From NCBI GenBank assembly GCA_022113835.1, contig JAILWY010000009.1:19029258-19093257 (forward strand): 64,000 nucleotides of DNA. Reading direction: 5' to 3'. Below the pieces are notes generated by a model that saw only the letters and a list, made by a program, of their open reading frames with translations, did not search any database and had not been told where the DNA came from. This DNA is from Atopsyche davidsoni (taxonomy: Eukaryota > Arthropoda > Insecta > Trichoptera > Hydrobiosidae). The position numbers and the translations under genes were made by a program. Below are positions 10,710 to 21,867 of this stretch, one piece after another; the stretch's first letter is position 1; each line of letters starts with the position of its first letter.

Positions 10710-11803
10710 ATACAGCGTCCTTACTGCATTAAAAATTGAGTGTATTATTTATCCACGTCTTGCAATCGTCGAATGGAAGTAGACGTATATGTCAATTCGT
10801 ATTTGTAAGTATAGTGCAGTGAGGACTTCGTTCACCCGACGCTGAGACCGGTCACCCGCCGAAGTGATCTGCCGCATTTCCTTGCGGCGTGTCAGGCGAC
10901 TCCGGCGACTTCTCCGGAGAAAGAGGTCGGGTCCTCGGGTTCCCGGGTCCTCGGGTTCCCGGGTCCCCGAGTCCCCGGGTCCCCGGGTGCGGGCGCCGCG
11001 GCTGCCCGCTCCCCCTCCCCCGCTCCTCCCACTCCACCCACTCTCCCATTCCCCCAATCCCCCACTCCCCCACTCCTCGGGCGGAGACACGCACATATTC
11101 GTACTGCACATCCGAATGTCTAAACTGTTAGCGCGGATAAATAAGGAGATATGCTCATCATGCGCATAGAGTGATCACATTATTATTACTGATTGAAATC
11201 AAATAATTTCAAATTAATAAATGTACTATATTATGTACTAATGACTATTTAATTAGTTGAGTTAAGACTTTTCATACAAATAATGTTATAATAATTAATG
11301 TAACGATAAAGGAAAAGTTGTTTTCAATTAAAAGACAAAACTGGGGCGGGGATTAAAACATCACTTCGATAAGATTATTCAGCCTCGGAGATTTCTAGAC
11401 GATTTTAACTTTTAAAAAAATGATATCAAAGAAAAAGTACTATCATGTTCAATACTGAGTTCCTTGATTCGTTCAATACTCTAAAGATATTTTACATAGC
11501 TCGATAAATCCGGTCAGGTAATGAGTCGATCGTTCGAGCAATCCTAACCTGAAGTCTTTCAGAAAAAGTACACGATCAAAATCGAAAATTGCGAATAATT
11601 GGTAAAACGCTCGCCCCTCGCGGCCGACATATCAGCCGTATTGGGAAGGTTTTTTTAAAAAAAAATTACTGTGGGTTTATAAGTTTTTAAAATATCGAGC
11701 GAGATGCGCGAGAACAATTATTTAGGTTTTGTGTTTTATTATTTACGCGGAAGTGAATGCAAACCGTGTTCCCACTGACTAATTTTAAACGGATGGCCTA
11801 AAA
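10710..11803. other. intergenic: GC-rich tandem repeat then AT-rich DNA
   Basis: After the stop codon at 10709 there is a short tandem repeat of GGTCCTCGGGTTCCC units (about 10925-10995) followed by C-rich, CCCACTC-like sequence to about 11080. From about 11100 to 11800 the DNA is AT-rich without a recognisable gene. ATTAAA-like polyadenylation signals occur shortly after the stop, near 10728. Confidence 0.5.
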
Positions 11804-12113
11804 CATAGGCTCCCAACCTTTTATTGACCACCGCCCCCTTGACTAGAAAAAAAAATTCTAACGCCCCCCTTTGCGCAAAATAACAGTTATAATTTTTTTC
11901 TGTATATTATTTATTACTGCCCAGGTAAAAAAAAAATTTGTTCGAGTTTTTTTGATCATTTTCTCTTTTTTTTTGTGAAAAATCTACTGCACAAATCAAA
12001 AAAAATTTGATGCAAAAAGTTTACCCTTGGTCCCGCCACCGCCCCCTTGGAAAGCTCCAGCGCCCACTGGGGGGCGGTACCGCCCCCGTTGGGGTACCGG
12101 CCCGCCACCCATG
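11804..12113. mobile_element. non-autonomous hAT-type element with 8-bp target duplication
   Basis: Begins CATAGGCTCCCAACC and ends CCGCCACCCATG. GCCTAAAA stands directly outside both ends (11796-11803 and 12114-12121), an exact 8-bp target duplication. The interior is C/G-rich at the ends (ACCGCCCCCTTG) and has no open frame. The 5' end matches the right end of the coding hAT remnant at 15459-18488 and the truncated copy at 35228-35520, so that hAT family is the likely mobiliser. Confidence 0.85.
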
Positions 12114-13068
12114 GCCTAAAACAATCGTCAACACCCGAAAAAGTTGCGGCCCGGGTGACATAACGAACGTATGAATGCGGCCCGAAAGAAAAAAGGAGTG
12201 TTGGTGAAATTTGGAAACGAGGAAACGAGCGTCAAATAGGGATGGCCTTATTTTCGAAACGGCGAAAATTCGTCGAAATTTCTCCAAGCGTCTGCGAAAA
12301 AGAAAAACTTCTAAAATTCACATAAATGATTTTTTTATATAGTATTATTTAAATATGAAAAAAATAAACATTAACCCCCAGTAAGTTCAAATTTTGAGAA
12401 CGAATCGGTCAAAAAAAAGGTTCTCTTAAAAACTATGTTTTACAGAAAAGAAGTATCGAACAATATTTTTCGTCCAGATTTTTTTAAATCGAGTTACAAT
12501 GATACTTTACTATAAATTCACATAACGTTACTGTCCTTTATTCCTCTTAATAAATATTTTATATAAATAAATTACGATATATGTGGGTTTCTTTGGGCGT
12601 ATGTACAGTACGTTCACACGATTTTGTTTAGTTTTGAAAGGAAAAATAAGATTTTTGCATGCTAACGAGTGACTTTACAATGACGCGGGATCAGACGATA
12701 ACTTTATCAACCGCAGAGAGCGGAACGATAATAGCTTACCCCGAAGGCCGAATCACTTAATATCACCAGAAATAAATATGTCCTATAAATAAATATATCA
12801 AGTAGGCCATCAAAATGCAATTTTCCTGGAAGGTACTGGCAACATTTGCTACCAAAAGGAGAGAAACGACGGTGACTTCTGAGCTTCGAGGCTCGTGGAC
12901 ATCGTGACGAGCGTGACATCGAAGAGCATGAAAAAAATATTATCATTTCTAAAAAGCATAACTCAATATTAACTTGTGAACCGATAGCTAGTTTTTACCA
13001 TATTATCTTTTTTTGCAAATTGCCTAGCTAAAAATTATAATTTTAGTAACTATGTGATCACGAATATC

Positions 13069-13103
<35 letters not shown>

Positions 13104-13409
13104 ATGCATACATATACATACTATAATATTGTTGTGTGCCCCTCTCGGAATGCCATTTGCTTGACAGGTGACTCCGCGGATGCACACTCGGACTTCCTCT
13201 CGAACGTTTGAATGATTACACTTTCAATACTTGATTATGAAGTTTATTTAATATACATATATATCTATCGGCGAACAGCCGATGGTCGAAATAATTACAA
13301 TGTATAAAGAGACCCGAGGCTCGAGAGCCAGGGCTCCGGCGGCAACGGCCGATGTTTATCGAACGAATCTCTTGGAGCGAAATTAAAAAAATTAAATTTC
13401 AATTTCAAA
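12114..13409. other. intergenic, no gene recognised
   Basis: The first about 80 bp continue the older repeat into which the hAT element inserted (compare 22800-22890). The rest is AT-rich, with a (TA)n run at about 13072-13100. A GC-richer patch at about 13135-13390 has no recognisable coding frame and could be an unassigned transposon end. Confidence 0.4.
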
Positions 13410-14685
13410 ATTCTTTATTTTTCATAAAGTTGTATTACAGTTGGTTGGGATGTGGTGCGTGACTATCCCCGTCCTGCGCGCAGGTTTCGGGGCTTGAAAT
13501 GTGTGGCTTATTTGGTAGCATTCATTATTTACTACAAGTTCAGTAATGTGTTAGGCAGGGAAAATGAGTGGGAAAAACCCTTTATTTGCATGTGTTTATG
13601 TGTAATAAATAACAAGGATAAAAGTTTATAACAATAACAGGTAGGGCAGGAGGGTGCAATGATCACTCCTGGGTATGTTTTTTGACTACTTGGCGCTCTT
13701 TCTTGTATAGGTGCCCCGGGAACCGTCGGAGACTGTTACATTTTCACCGAGTAGGATGTGGTGGGGGAATTTATGTCTGTAGTGGACAGGCAGTGAGTCT
13801 GGGGTATCGTCTCCGATCCCTTTGAGGAGGGGGTTTTTGTATTTCCTTATGGACTGGTATAGTCTTTCGGTGATGTGAAGCGTCTGAGTTGCGATCGGTG
13901 GGATTTTGGTCTGGACACAGAGGGTGGTGGTCGAGGTACGATAGTAGGCACCTAGGATGAGGCGTAGGCAGGAGTTTTGGGCGGCCTGGATACTCGCGAT
14001 GAGGTGTTGGCTGGCGATGGACCAGACAGATTCGGCGTACATCATGAACGGCCTGATGATGGAGGTGTAGAGCCTGAGTTTGGACTCAAGGGAGAAGGGG
14101 CTTCTAGCGCATAGTAGTGGGTAGAGGCTGTTTTTGCCTGTGTGGCCCTTTATTCGGGCGGCTGCGACGTGGGGGTGCCATGCGAGGCTCCGATCCAGAT
14201 GGACTCCTTTTTGCTCCATTGGATGGGCTTGCCGTCAGCTCGTAGGGGTCGGTGCGATCGTTGCCAAGGTGTTTCCAGGTGAAGATGATTGCCTCAGTCT
14301 CCCCCTGGTTGACTTTGATTCTCCATTTTTTGTAGAAGGCACTGATTGAGTCGAGTCCATTTTGGAGTCTTTTTACAATGGTGTCAGTGCGATTTGAGGT
14401 GGAGTAGCAAGCAGTGTCGTCTGCGTAGAGCGCTAGATTGCATCCCTTGGGCGTGGGTAGGTCGCTGATCAAATGGGAAAATAGGAGTGGGGCTAGGACT
14501 GAGCCCTGGGGGACCGCCGCCGGGACCGGTCTCCGGCTGGAGAAGGTTTCCGGGAGTGAGACGGAAAATTGTCTGTCACTAAGAAAAGATGCGAGAACAT
14601 CGATGATGTAGAGAGGGACTCCCGACACGAACAACTTGTGCAGCAGACCGTCGTGCCAGACCGTGTCGAAGGCTCTTAGAGCGAC
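13410..14685 (-). pseudogene. 5'-truncated Jockey-like LINE, reverse-transcriptase fragment
   Basis: Minus-strand translation gives the C-terminal half of a non-LTR reverse transcriptase. From about 14685: RAFDTVWHDGLLHKL, then VPQGSVLAPLLF and the catalytic ALYADDTA in the frame 14104-14634, then a shift into 13686-14219 with RLYTSIIRPFMMYAESVW, the usual post-RT region. The frame break is near 14200. After the stop codon a minus-strand AATAAA-like signal lies near 13415 and an A-rich end near 13385-13410. Missing the endonuclease and ORF1, so a dead 5'-truncated copy. Clade assignment to Jockey/CR1-type rests on motif style only. Confidence 0.8.
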
Positions 14686-15458
14686 ACAAAATATCGTTTA
14701 CATTTAGGGAAGGAATGTCATAAGAAAACATAAGAAATACCCAAAGGGATTAGCAAACATGGGTGTATACAATAGAATACCAGATGGCATTTTAAATGGG
14801 TTTCTTTCCCGAAACTTTCTAGGAAGGGGTCGTAAATATCTTCTGGCGGCGACATATAATTACATAGGTGTTCTTTCATACAATTAAATCATAAGACCTT
14901 AGTCGATCGGTAAGAACAACAGTATTAAAATATTTCCGAGAGAATAGGATTGAAAACAAGTAGGGAAAATACATAACAATATGATACATTTGCCGAGAAA
15001 TTTTAAACGACTGATACGTCACTGCTAATTTTTAACTATGAACTTATTACTGTAAATAATTCCTTTAAATAATTAATTAAATATAATATTCTTCTATTGT
15101 CTACATTTGATATAATGTTATTAAAAAACACTGTAATGTTTCCAAGTTGTAAAAAAATATATTTAATAATAGAAAATAACTTTAAAAAATATCGAGCAGG
15201 TTCGTGTCATAGTTTAAATTTTCTAAAAGTGGCTATAATACTTGCGTTTAAATATCAATGCAAAGTTAGATATAGATTGTCATCGCGAAACGTCGATTTA
15301 AGATTTATTTGATAAAATATTTAATGTCTTTCATCTTAGGAGGATTTTTAATATTTTGGCACGCAGCTCTTTCGCATGCATGCAGTGAGTATCTGACTAC
15401 ATATTAGGTTATTTTTGGATAGACCATTCTTTTGAAATATGGGTTTATACATCTAGAT
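14686..15458. other. AT-rich intergenic DNA
   Basis: No gene, RNA or repeat end recognised apart from the short direct repeat ATCTAGAT at 15451-15458, which flanks the hAT remnant on its left. Confidence 0.5.
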
Positions 15459-15639
15459 CACTGGTTCCCAAAGAGGTCAATATCGACCCCCAGGGTTCGA
15501 TTCCGTCTTGCAAGGGGTCGATGACAGCGAAAAATTAAATTGGGGGTCCATGAACTGTGAATGGGGGTCTACGAGAGTGAATCCCATTTAAGCAGGTCAT
15601 CATCAAAATTTAGGCATTCCGTAAATGTCATAATGCATA

Positions 15640-15882
15640 ATGCACCTAATTCAGATTGAGCCTATGTACTTACATAATAATGCTGTTTATCCTGTATTAT
15701 GGACTTCCATTCCATCTTCATACCTCGTGGAAAAGGGTTTCAGTGCGGTTGTCAATCTTCTTACAAAAAAAATAAAAAGATTGGAAATCACTGGGCGAGG
15801 AGATTTAAGGTTAAATCTGACTTATTTGAAGCCAAATATTGAAAATTTTCTATCAAAGCATCAGACCCATTCCTCCCATTAA
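15640..15882 (+). pseudogene. C-terminal fragment of a hAT transposase (ZBED/Buster-like dimerisation domain)
   Basis: The 80-residue frame holds the pattern of the hAT C-terminal dimerisation domain: YLVEKGFSAVVNLLTKK, then GRGDLRLNLTYLKPNIE and a final SKHQTHSSH before the stop. Compared with usual hAT proteins the segment before YLVEKGFS is shortened and the BED finger and catalytic core are absent. A dead fragment inside the hAT remnant. Confidence 0.7.
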
Positions 15883-16127
15883 AAGTATTGATTTTTTTTA
15901 GTGAATGTTATTGCGTTTGCATTTTGTGTGTTTTTAATTTATAAAGGTATAATTAACTTTCCATGTATTTTAACTTTTTAATTTTTAAATCCACTGTACA
16001 TGAAAGTGAGTTGTTCAACAGAGTGCGCCATATTTTATGTCGGTGTGTGAATAATAAATAACTTTTAAAAAAGCAACCGATTTATATATATGAGGTATTT
16101 TTATTAAATTTGGTCTTTTATAATTAA

Positions 16128-17759
16128 CTAGCGGATACCCGGCGCGTTCTACTGCGCTAAATAAAGAAATAGAATACTTTTTTTATTTGTTCGAAAAAAA
16201 AAAAAAGGAAATTTTGTTTATTTATAAACTTTTTATCTTAATGCTAGCGGATATATTGAGTTTTTTCGGTAGGTGTGTAAACATAAAGTCTTTTCGGCGT
16301 TCCAACTCTAAACGCAACATAACAGGAATTTTGCGAAAAACAGGAATTTTCTATGTTCAAACCAGCAATACTTAGCGATTGGCCGTGAGCCTTGTTAATA
16401 GTTATCACAACAGCACAATTTAGGTGGATCTAAGTTGCGAATGAGCATCTATGGTGAACCAACTTTTGAAGTTAAGATATGTGGTGGCATTCCAGATGGT
16501 TCCAAAGAGTTAAAAAAAACTCTTTTGGATAGTTGACAGCATGTTCCTCATTTATAACTGTGTCAATCGATTTGTACTTGACACTTTACCGAATGGCACA
16601 ATTACAATTGACCGTTTTCTAAATGAACAGCAAGATGTTAAACAGTTGGATATCGTTCGTGAATACTGCAACCAAGAATTCGCCAGACAGCTTCATTACT
16701 GCTGATGTAACGACCCATCTGAAATTGAGTGATTTCATAGTTTCGATTTGAAAGCTCAAACACTGCCATATCACTGTCTTTGTTAACATATTTGCATATG
16801 TCCTTGCATATGAATTTCACGGAGTTGCAGTATTCCACATTGATATATGATTGAAATGTTTTTTACAGTATTGGACTGTATGGAACAATCCATATGTTAT
16901 CAATGTCAATATCGACGTTTCTTAATTTAATGGTGGTGGTGTATCCTCCATCTTCTGGCTTTCGTAGACCAGTTTGAGTTTCATCGATCAAATCGCGTGG
17001 ATATCTTTTCGTGCATTTGCCGTCTTTTATGCAAGGCGAATTCATATGCAACGCTCCGCATGGGTCGTGAATGTTCATGTTCTTACAAACAACGTCAAAA
17101 AGTATCAGATCTTCACGTTGATTCGGTTGTTTAGCAGATATAATAAGATCGATGTCGATTTGAGTTGGAATAATTTTTTCAATAGATGAAACTTGTAATA
17201 CGAATATTTTCGTATAATAATTTTTTTCCCATATATAAACAGACAAACTCATTATGATAAAACACGTTATGAATGACAGATAGTGATTTTGTTTTGAAAG
17301 TCCGTATGATCTGTCCGCGCGATCTTCACAATGTTCTTTATTCAATTTTTTTGCGAGGAACGATGTCCACTTTACAGATGTTGAAAATTTTTGTATGGAA
17401 AATATCGAAAATCGACCTAATTCTGTTGTGTTTTTTTTTGTGGCGCCTGCAACGGCAACTTCATACTAATATTTACAAACATCAATATCAGTGTTTTTCT
17501 GTTGGCTGCCAACTTCAAGACATTTTCGCGTAAATGCAATACGCGAAAATGTCAGTTCCTTTTATGAAATGTCAACTTTTGTATGGGATTTACTTAATTG
17601 AATAAACCAAATTTGATAATCAATTTTTATAATTTTAGTGGTGGAAAACACCCTCAGTATTTTTGCCTTTCAAATAAAACCGGTTTGGGGCACATCGGTT
17701 GTATGGTTTCAAAGCCTATAACGGATATAGAATCATTTTTTGTGTTTTATATATATAGA
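16128..17759 (-). mobile_element. short Helitron with Rep-domain fragment
   Basis: On the minus strand the element starts TCTATATATATAAAAC at 17759 and ends with CTAG at 16128-16131. It is flanked by A on the 5' side and T on the 3' side, the classic Helitron A^T insertion. A GCGC...GCGC hairpin lies about 12 nt before CTAG. Minus-strand frames at 16863-17345 and 16638-16838 match the Helitron N-terminal/Rep region (CGALHMNSPCIKDGKCTKRY, DNIWIVPYSPIL, YISSNEAVWRI), broken by frameshifts. At 1.63 kb it lacks the helicase and is non-autonomous. A sister copy is at 26678-29676. Confidence 0.85.
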
Positions 17760-17765
17760 TTTGAA

Positions 17766-18065
17766 CTAGTTTTTGAAAACAACATCAATCAAGTGGCTGC
17801 CCTTATTGGCCAAAGCAAAATGTGTCTTTTTTGCTGCGTTTTCCATCACTTTTTTGAGCATCTTGGGCGGTGTAGCGATGAATTTGTCACTAATGTTTGC
17901 CTTGAGCTCGCCAATGGTCCGAGGCTTGCTAGCGTACACTTTGTTTTTAAAATAACCCCACAAAAAGAAGTCCGTAGGGGTCAAATCTGGAGATCTGGGT
18001 GGCCAGTCAATGTCGCCTTTTTTTGACATAACACGTCCAGGGAATTTTCGTTGCAGAAACTGCAA
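17766..18065 (-). pseudogene. C-terminal half of a Tc1/mariner-like transposase
   Basis: Minus-strand frame with FLQRKFPGRVMSKKGDIDW, then PPRSPDLTPTDFFLWGYFKN (the PDLxPxDFF motif carrying the last catalytic Asp) and a C-terminal helical part. It belongs to the same transposase group as the fragments at 1297-2184 and 52330-52686. The N-terminal half is absent; the frame begins where the probable solo LTR joins. Confidence 0.75.
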
Positions 18066-18071
18066 TGTTTG

Positions 18072-18260
18072 TGTAGTCTATGGTGTCCAGAGTACTGGCA
18101 ACATAGGGCCCGCTCTAGGGAATATTATACGGCGAGCTGGCATTACGGTTCTGACATCGGACAGAGGACGCCTCGCAGACGCGCGGCGTCGTGACTTGAT
18201 CTAATAATTGTACTGTGTTTCATAATAAAGACTTATACCTTACGCCCCTTGTATTATTAC
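18072..18260. mobile_element. probable solo LTR (189 bp)
   Basis: The 5-bp word GTTTG occurs directly on both sides (18067-18071 and 18261-18265) of a segment that starts TGTAGTC, carries AATAAA at 18224-18229 and interrupts the transposase remnant. The end reads TATTATTAC rather than the usual CA, so the call is tentative. Confidence 0.5.
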
Positions 18261-18488
18261 GTTTGACGTTTCAAAGCATGTTTACTCAAGTCAAGTGATT
18301 GATAAATGTCAAAGTTATTCAATGTTTACATACCGACATAAAATATGGCGCACCTGTATATCAGATGTCAAAAATATGTTTGAAGTTGATGAATTTGTAA
18401 AAATTCAATATTAGCAAGGCAGAGGGTCTACGAAAAACAGTAAAACTCGACAAGGGGTCGACGGGACAAAATAGTTTGGGAGCCTATG

Positions 18489-19213
18489 ATATCTAGATTC
18501 TGAAACGCGAAGACGTTTTGTGTGACACCCATCGTTAACGGGCAGTCTTCGAACACTCAACGCGAGCATATATGTATGAAAAACTTTCACCGATCCGATT
18601 GGCCAGATTACTGTAAATAAAAAAATCTGATCAATCAAATAACAGCATTTTGGATAGTACCAGTATTTACAATATAGGAACACGAAGTTTATTTTTTTTA
18701 AGTCGGATAGTTCGGTATTTTTTAAAGCTAAAATTTTACCGGCCGAATCACCTACTTCAAACGTAATAAACATTTAAAAGGTTGCAAATATTGCGACACA
18801 TTTTGTCTGAGAAAATATGCTTAAATTTCTCCTTTTTAAGAATATAAAAAATGAGAAAAAAAAACTGCGCGAACAATTGGACCAAATGAAAATCCAAGGC
18901 AGTTGACATTTCTTACCATCGTTTTAGCGTTTTTATAGCATTAGAATTTTAGTATCAAGGAAAAACGCTCGCGGGCCTGCTCAGTATTTGCCAAGCCGCG
19001 CTTCCACTGGCGTCGCTCCGCCCCGCGCCCCGCCCCGCACCCGCGCCCCTCACCCGCACCCGCTCCTGCTCCAGAGCTCAGGTTGGCAGCGCATCTGTCA
19101 GGTGGACGCTTATTGTTGCTTATTCTTATTATTCCCTCGATAATTCTTCTCGACGGTACCGTGGTTGATGTTTTTAAACCGATATTTTTTAGTGTGTATG
19201 ATATGTCCTTATA
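18489..19213. other. intergenic and promoter region of the zinc-finger gene
   Basis: AT-rich to about 18960, then a GC-rich patch (18965-19080) with repeated CGCCCCGC and CACCCGC words, typical of a TATA-less promoter, about 130-250 bp upstream of the ATG at 19214. Confidence 0.45.
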
Positions 19214-21867
19214 ATGGAGGATCTAGATAAAATTACTTATATCGGATATCATAGTTTCTTCAATTTATCCAAAACATGCAGAGCTTGTTTAAGTATTCAG
19301 GAACAGCTCCAAAATATTCCTGAGGATATTTATTCATACTGCACTTCAGTGAAGGTCTGTTTTGGCTGTTAATTCTTTGACATAAACTACTTAACAGAGG
19401 TTTACGTTTACTCGAAGAAGATTTTAATTGTGATGAAATATTTCAATGTAAACCTGTTTTTATATTAACAGTTATTAATATAATATTTAGTATCCATAAA
19501 GTAATACAAAATCTTTCATCGTCAAAAGGTCGCTCTCTCTGATGGCTTACCGACAGGAATATGTCAGGGGTGCTTTGATTTGCTGAACAGACTCTACTAT
19601 TTTAAGCAACAATGTGTTCGTTCTGATACGATGCTCAAGGAACACGTAAAACCTTTGCCTCTTCAATCGCAGGTCGGTACAGTAATATAGGTGTACTTTT
19701 TTCTGTCTAATAAAAATAACGGGTAATTTTGTTATTTTTAACATTGTCTATTTATATGGAGATAGGTAAAATATTAGGTTCTGTGAATTTGACCGTTCTG
19801 ATAACTATTACTCAATACCAATACAGTATCACCACAAAAATTATCGTAAACCTTAAAGTTTTATTCAACTATTGATAAAATAATTTCAATTGACTTTTTC
19901 CATTTAGTTTGTAAAACAAGAAGAAATAAAAGATGTGAAGACGGAATTTTGTACTCTGGAAAATAGAAATATTACCAAAGTAACTGGTAAAATAGAAAAT
20001 ACAAAATCTAATGAGGAACAAATTTACACAGACCTGAATGGTTAGTTTACAAAAAAGTTGCTTTTCATTAGTTTTTATCCTTTTATTAATCGCATTCAAT
20101 ATTCCCATGATAATAATACCAACAAACCAGTCATGCTATATCATTGAGTGAATCTGTTGATAGTCATCCTTGCTCAAAGTGCTAAAACTCTTTTCCATCC
20201 TCAATATAAGGATGCTCCTTTCAGTATTTTAAAAAAGGGTCCATCCAAATGGTTTTTTCCATCTTACTTCATAGAGGAAGGGGTGATTTTTATATTTTGG
20301 TTTCCTTTATCGAGGAATAAATATATTGAAATAACAGCAGTGAATATATTGTATTGAATGATGTGATTGTTTTTCCAGATTCTTCTCGAAATATTAGTTT
20401 TTCTAACGACAATGAAAATGTTCATTTACAAAAGTCAGATGGAGATGAGGTTGAAGAAGATATTGATTTTAAAAAACTGTAAGTAGCTAAAGTATTAAAT
20501 TTATAAATGTTTTTTTGTTATATATATACATATATTAAAATATTCAATATTTTTGACAGAGAGTACTTGATGGAATTCCATTTTAATTCTTTAAATAAAA
20601 CAGTTCAGTGATTTTTCAACAATTTTTTTATTGGTGACCGGTTTCGCCAACCTTTGTGAAAGATTGGCAAAACCGCAGATTCTTTCTATGAAATTTTCAG
20701 CAATAGATCTAAGAAGAAGTACAAAAAAACAAAGCGGTCTAGTACTATGCTGTACTGTCAGAAATGTGATAAATCCTTTTATAAGTATGTGAAACTCGAA
20801 GCCCACATGCGTAAACATTTTGGAATGAAAGTGAGTGCCTAGATTTTGGTTTTCACTTTATTATTCGTATTTCCAATTTATCTACAATTATTATCAAATT
20901 TAATTTTTAGCCAGATTCAACTATAAACTGTAGTCTTTGTGATAAGAAATTTACAAGTGAAAAAAATTTAAAAAGTCATATCAGAGTGCACACTGGAGAA
21001 AGAAAGTACAAATGCCAGACATGCGGTAAGGCCTTTGCTTACCTTAACGTGCTCAAAAATCACGAGCGTGCTCATGCTGGTATCAAGAAATATGTTTGCC
21101 ATCACTGTGGCAAGAAGTTTGTTCAGCTGACCAATCTTAATGTGAGTTTCTTCTTTCCTTTTTCTTATTTTTTTAATTGATACTTTCTTTTAACAGTGAG
21201 AATTGTCAATTCCTAGAGTCATCTTCTGCAGCATTCGGGAGAGAAACCTTATGAGTGCGAGACATGTAGTCGGCGTTTTGGACAGCCATCAGAGTACAAA
21301 CTTCACATGTTGCGACACACGGGAATCAAGAACTTTGCCTGTACTCTCTGTCCACTTAGGTATTTTTCTAGTTCTTTGAATCATCATTTAATTGAGTGCA
21401 ATTATTTTAAATACAGCAAACCTTTCAGATTTTATACAAACGCAAACTTACAAAAACATAAAGGAGTTCATTCAGATGCGCGTCCTTATGCATGCAAAAT
21501 GTGCGATAAGCGTTTTAAAACACGTTCATATATGGCAGTTCACAACAGAACCCATACTGGAGAAAGACCTTTCTGCTGCGACTTATGTCCCATGAAGTTC
21601 ATGTCAGGTAAAGATCGCCGCAACCACCACAAGACGCACACCGCGGACCGTCCCCAGACCAAGCCTCGTTGCCCTGGTGGTCTGGATGCACCGGGCGGTG
21701 TTATTGCAGCCTGCTCTTCTGTCAGTGAGCAGACCCTACCGGCCCCCATCCGACATGCATATGATACTGCATCTCACAAACCGGCTGGCCAGCATGTCTC
21801 ACATACTTTTGTTCTTACGCCACATGAAAGTAAATCTCAATGTTCATACATCAATCCTATATACTAA
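19214..21867 (+). CDS. ZAD-C2H2 zinc-finger transcription factor, seven exons, about 509 aa
   Basis: Exons 19214-19354, 19529-19672, 19908-20040, 20379-20478, 20701-20830, 20911-21141 and 21217-21867 join in frame with GT-AG introns. The N terminus has the zinc-finger-associated domain: Cys22-X2-Cys25 in exon 1 and Cys59-X2-Cys62 in exon 2, the four-cysteine signature of insect ZAD proteins, which usually mediates dimerisation. An acidic/Lys-rich linker follows. Then come C2H2 fingers: one in exon 5, three across exons 6-7 (HTGE-type linkers), one ending HMLRH, a degenerate pair (CTLCPLRY... and PFRFYTNANLQKH lacking its CxxC), and two more before a 70-residue tail. Likely a nuclear DNA-binding regulator; the target is unknown. 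A foldback MITE ends about 20 bp before the exon 5 acceptor. Confidence 0.85.
20535..20685. repeat. GGTGACCGGTTTCGCC foldback MITE, copy 6, in intron 4 of the ZAD gene
   Basis: Begins AATATTTTTGACAGAGAGTA as copy 1 does, then TGGAATTCCATTTTAAT, the core GTGACCGGTTTCGCCAACC and a short inverted GGCAAAACC. It ends just before the polypyrimidine tract of the next acceptor. Confidence 0.75.

Larger units (their letters stand above)
16019..18356 (-). mobile_element. Tc1/mariner-like transposon inserted in the hAT remnant
   Basis: The left end (from 16019) and the reverse complement of the right end (to 18356) share the block GTGCGCCATATTTTATGTCG, and similarity continues for about 45 bp. TA follows the right end. 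The interior holds the C-terminal part of a transposase on the minus strand (17766-18065), a Helitron (16128-17759) and a probable solo LTR (18072-18260). Removing these leaves only a few hundred bases, so the element lacks the N-terminal half of its transposase. Confidence 0.75.
15459..18488 (+). mobile_element. hAT transposon remnant carrying nested insertions
   Basis: Left end CACTGGTTCCCAAAG and right end (reverse complement) CATAGGCTCCCAAAC have the form of hAT termini. ATCTAGAT lies just outside the left end and, with a 2-bp offset, just outside the right end (18491-18498). Both ends carry GGTCGA/TCGACC-rich subterminal sequence. A plus-strand hAT dimerisation-domain fragment is at 15640-15882. 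The right half has been occupied by a Tc1/mariner-like element at 16019-18356. Without that insert the remaining hAT is about 0.7 kb, so it was already internally deleted. Confidence 0.7.

Noticed and set aside
13135..13390. GC-richer patch considered as a solo LTR
   Set aside because: No TG...CA ends with a target duplication could be placed.
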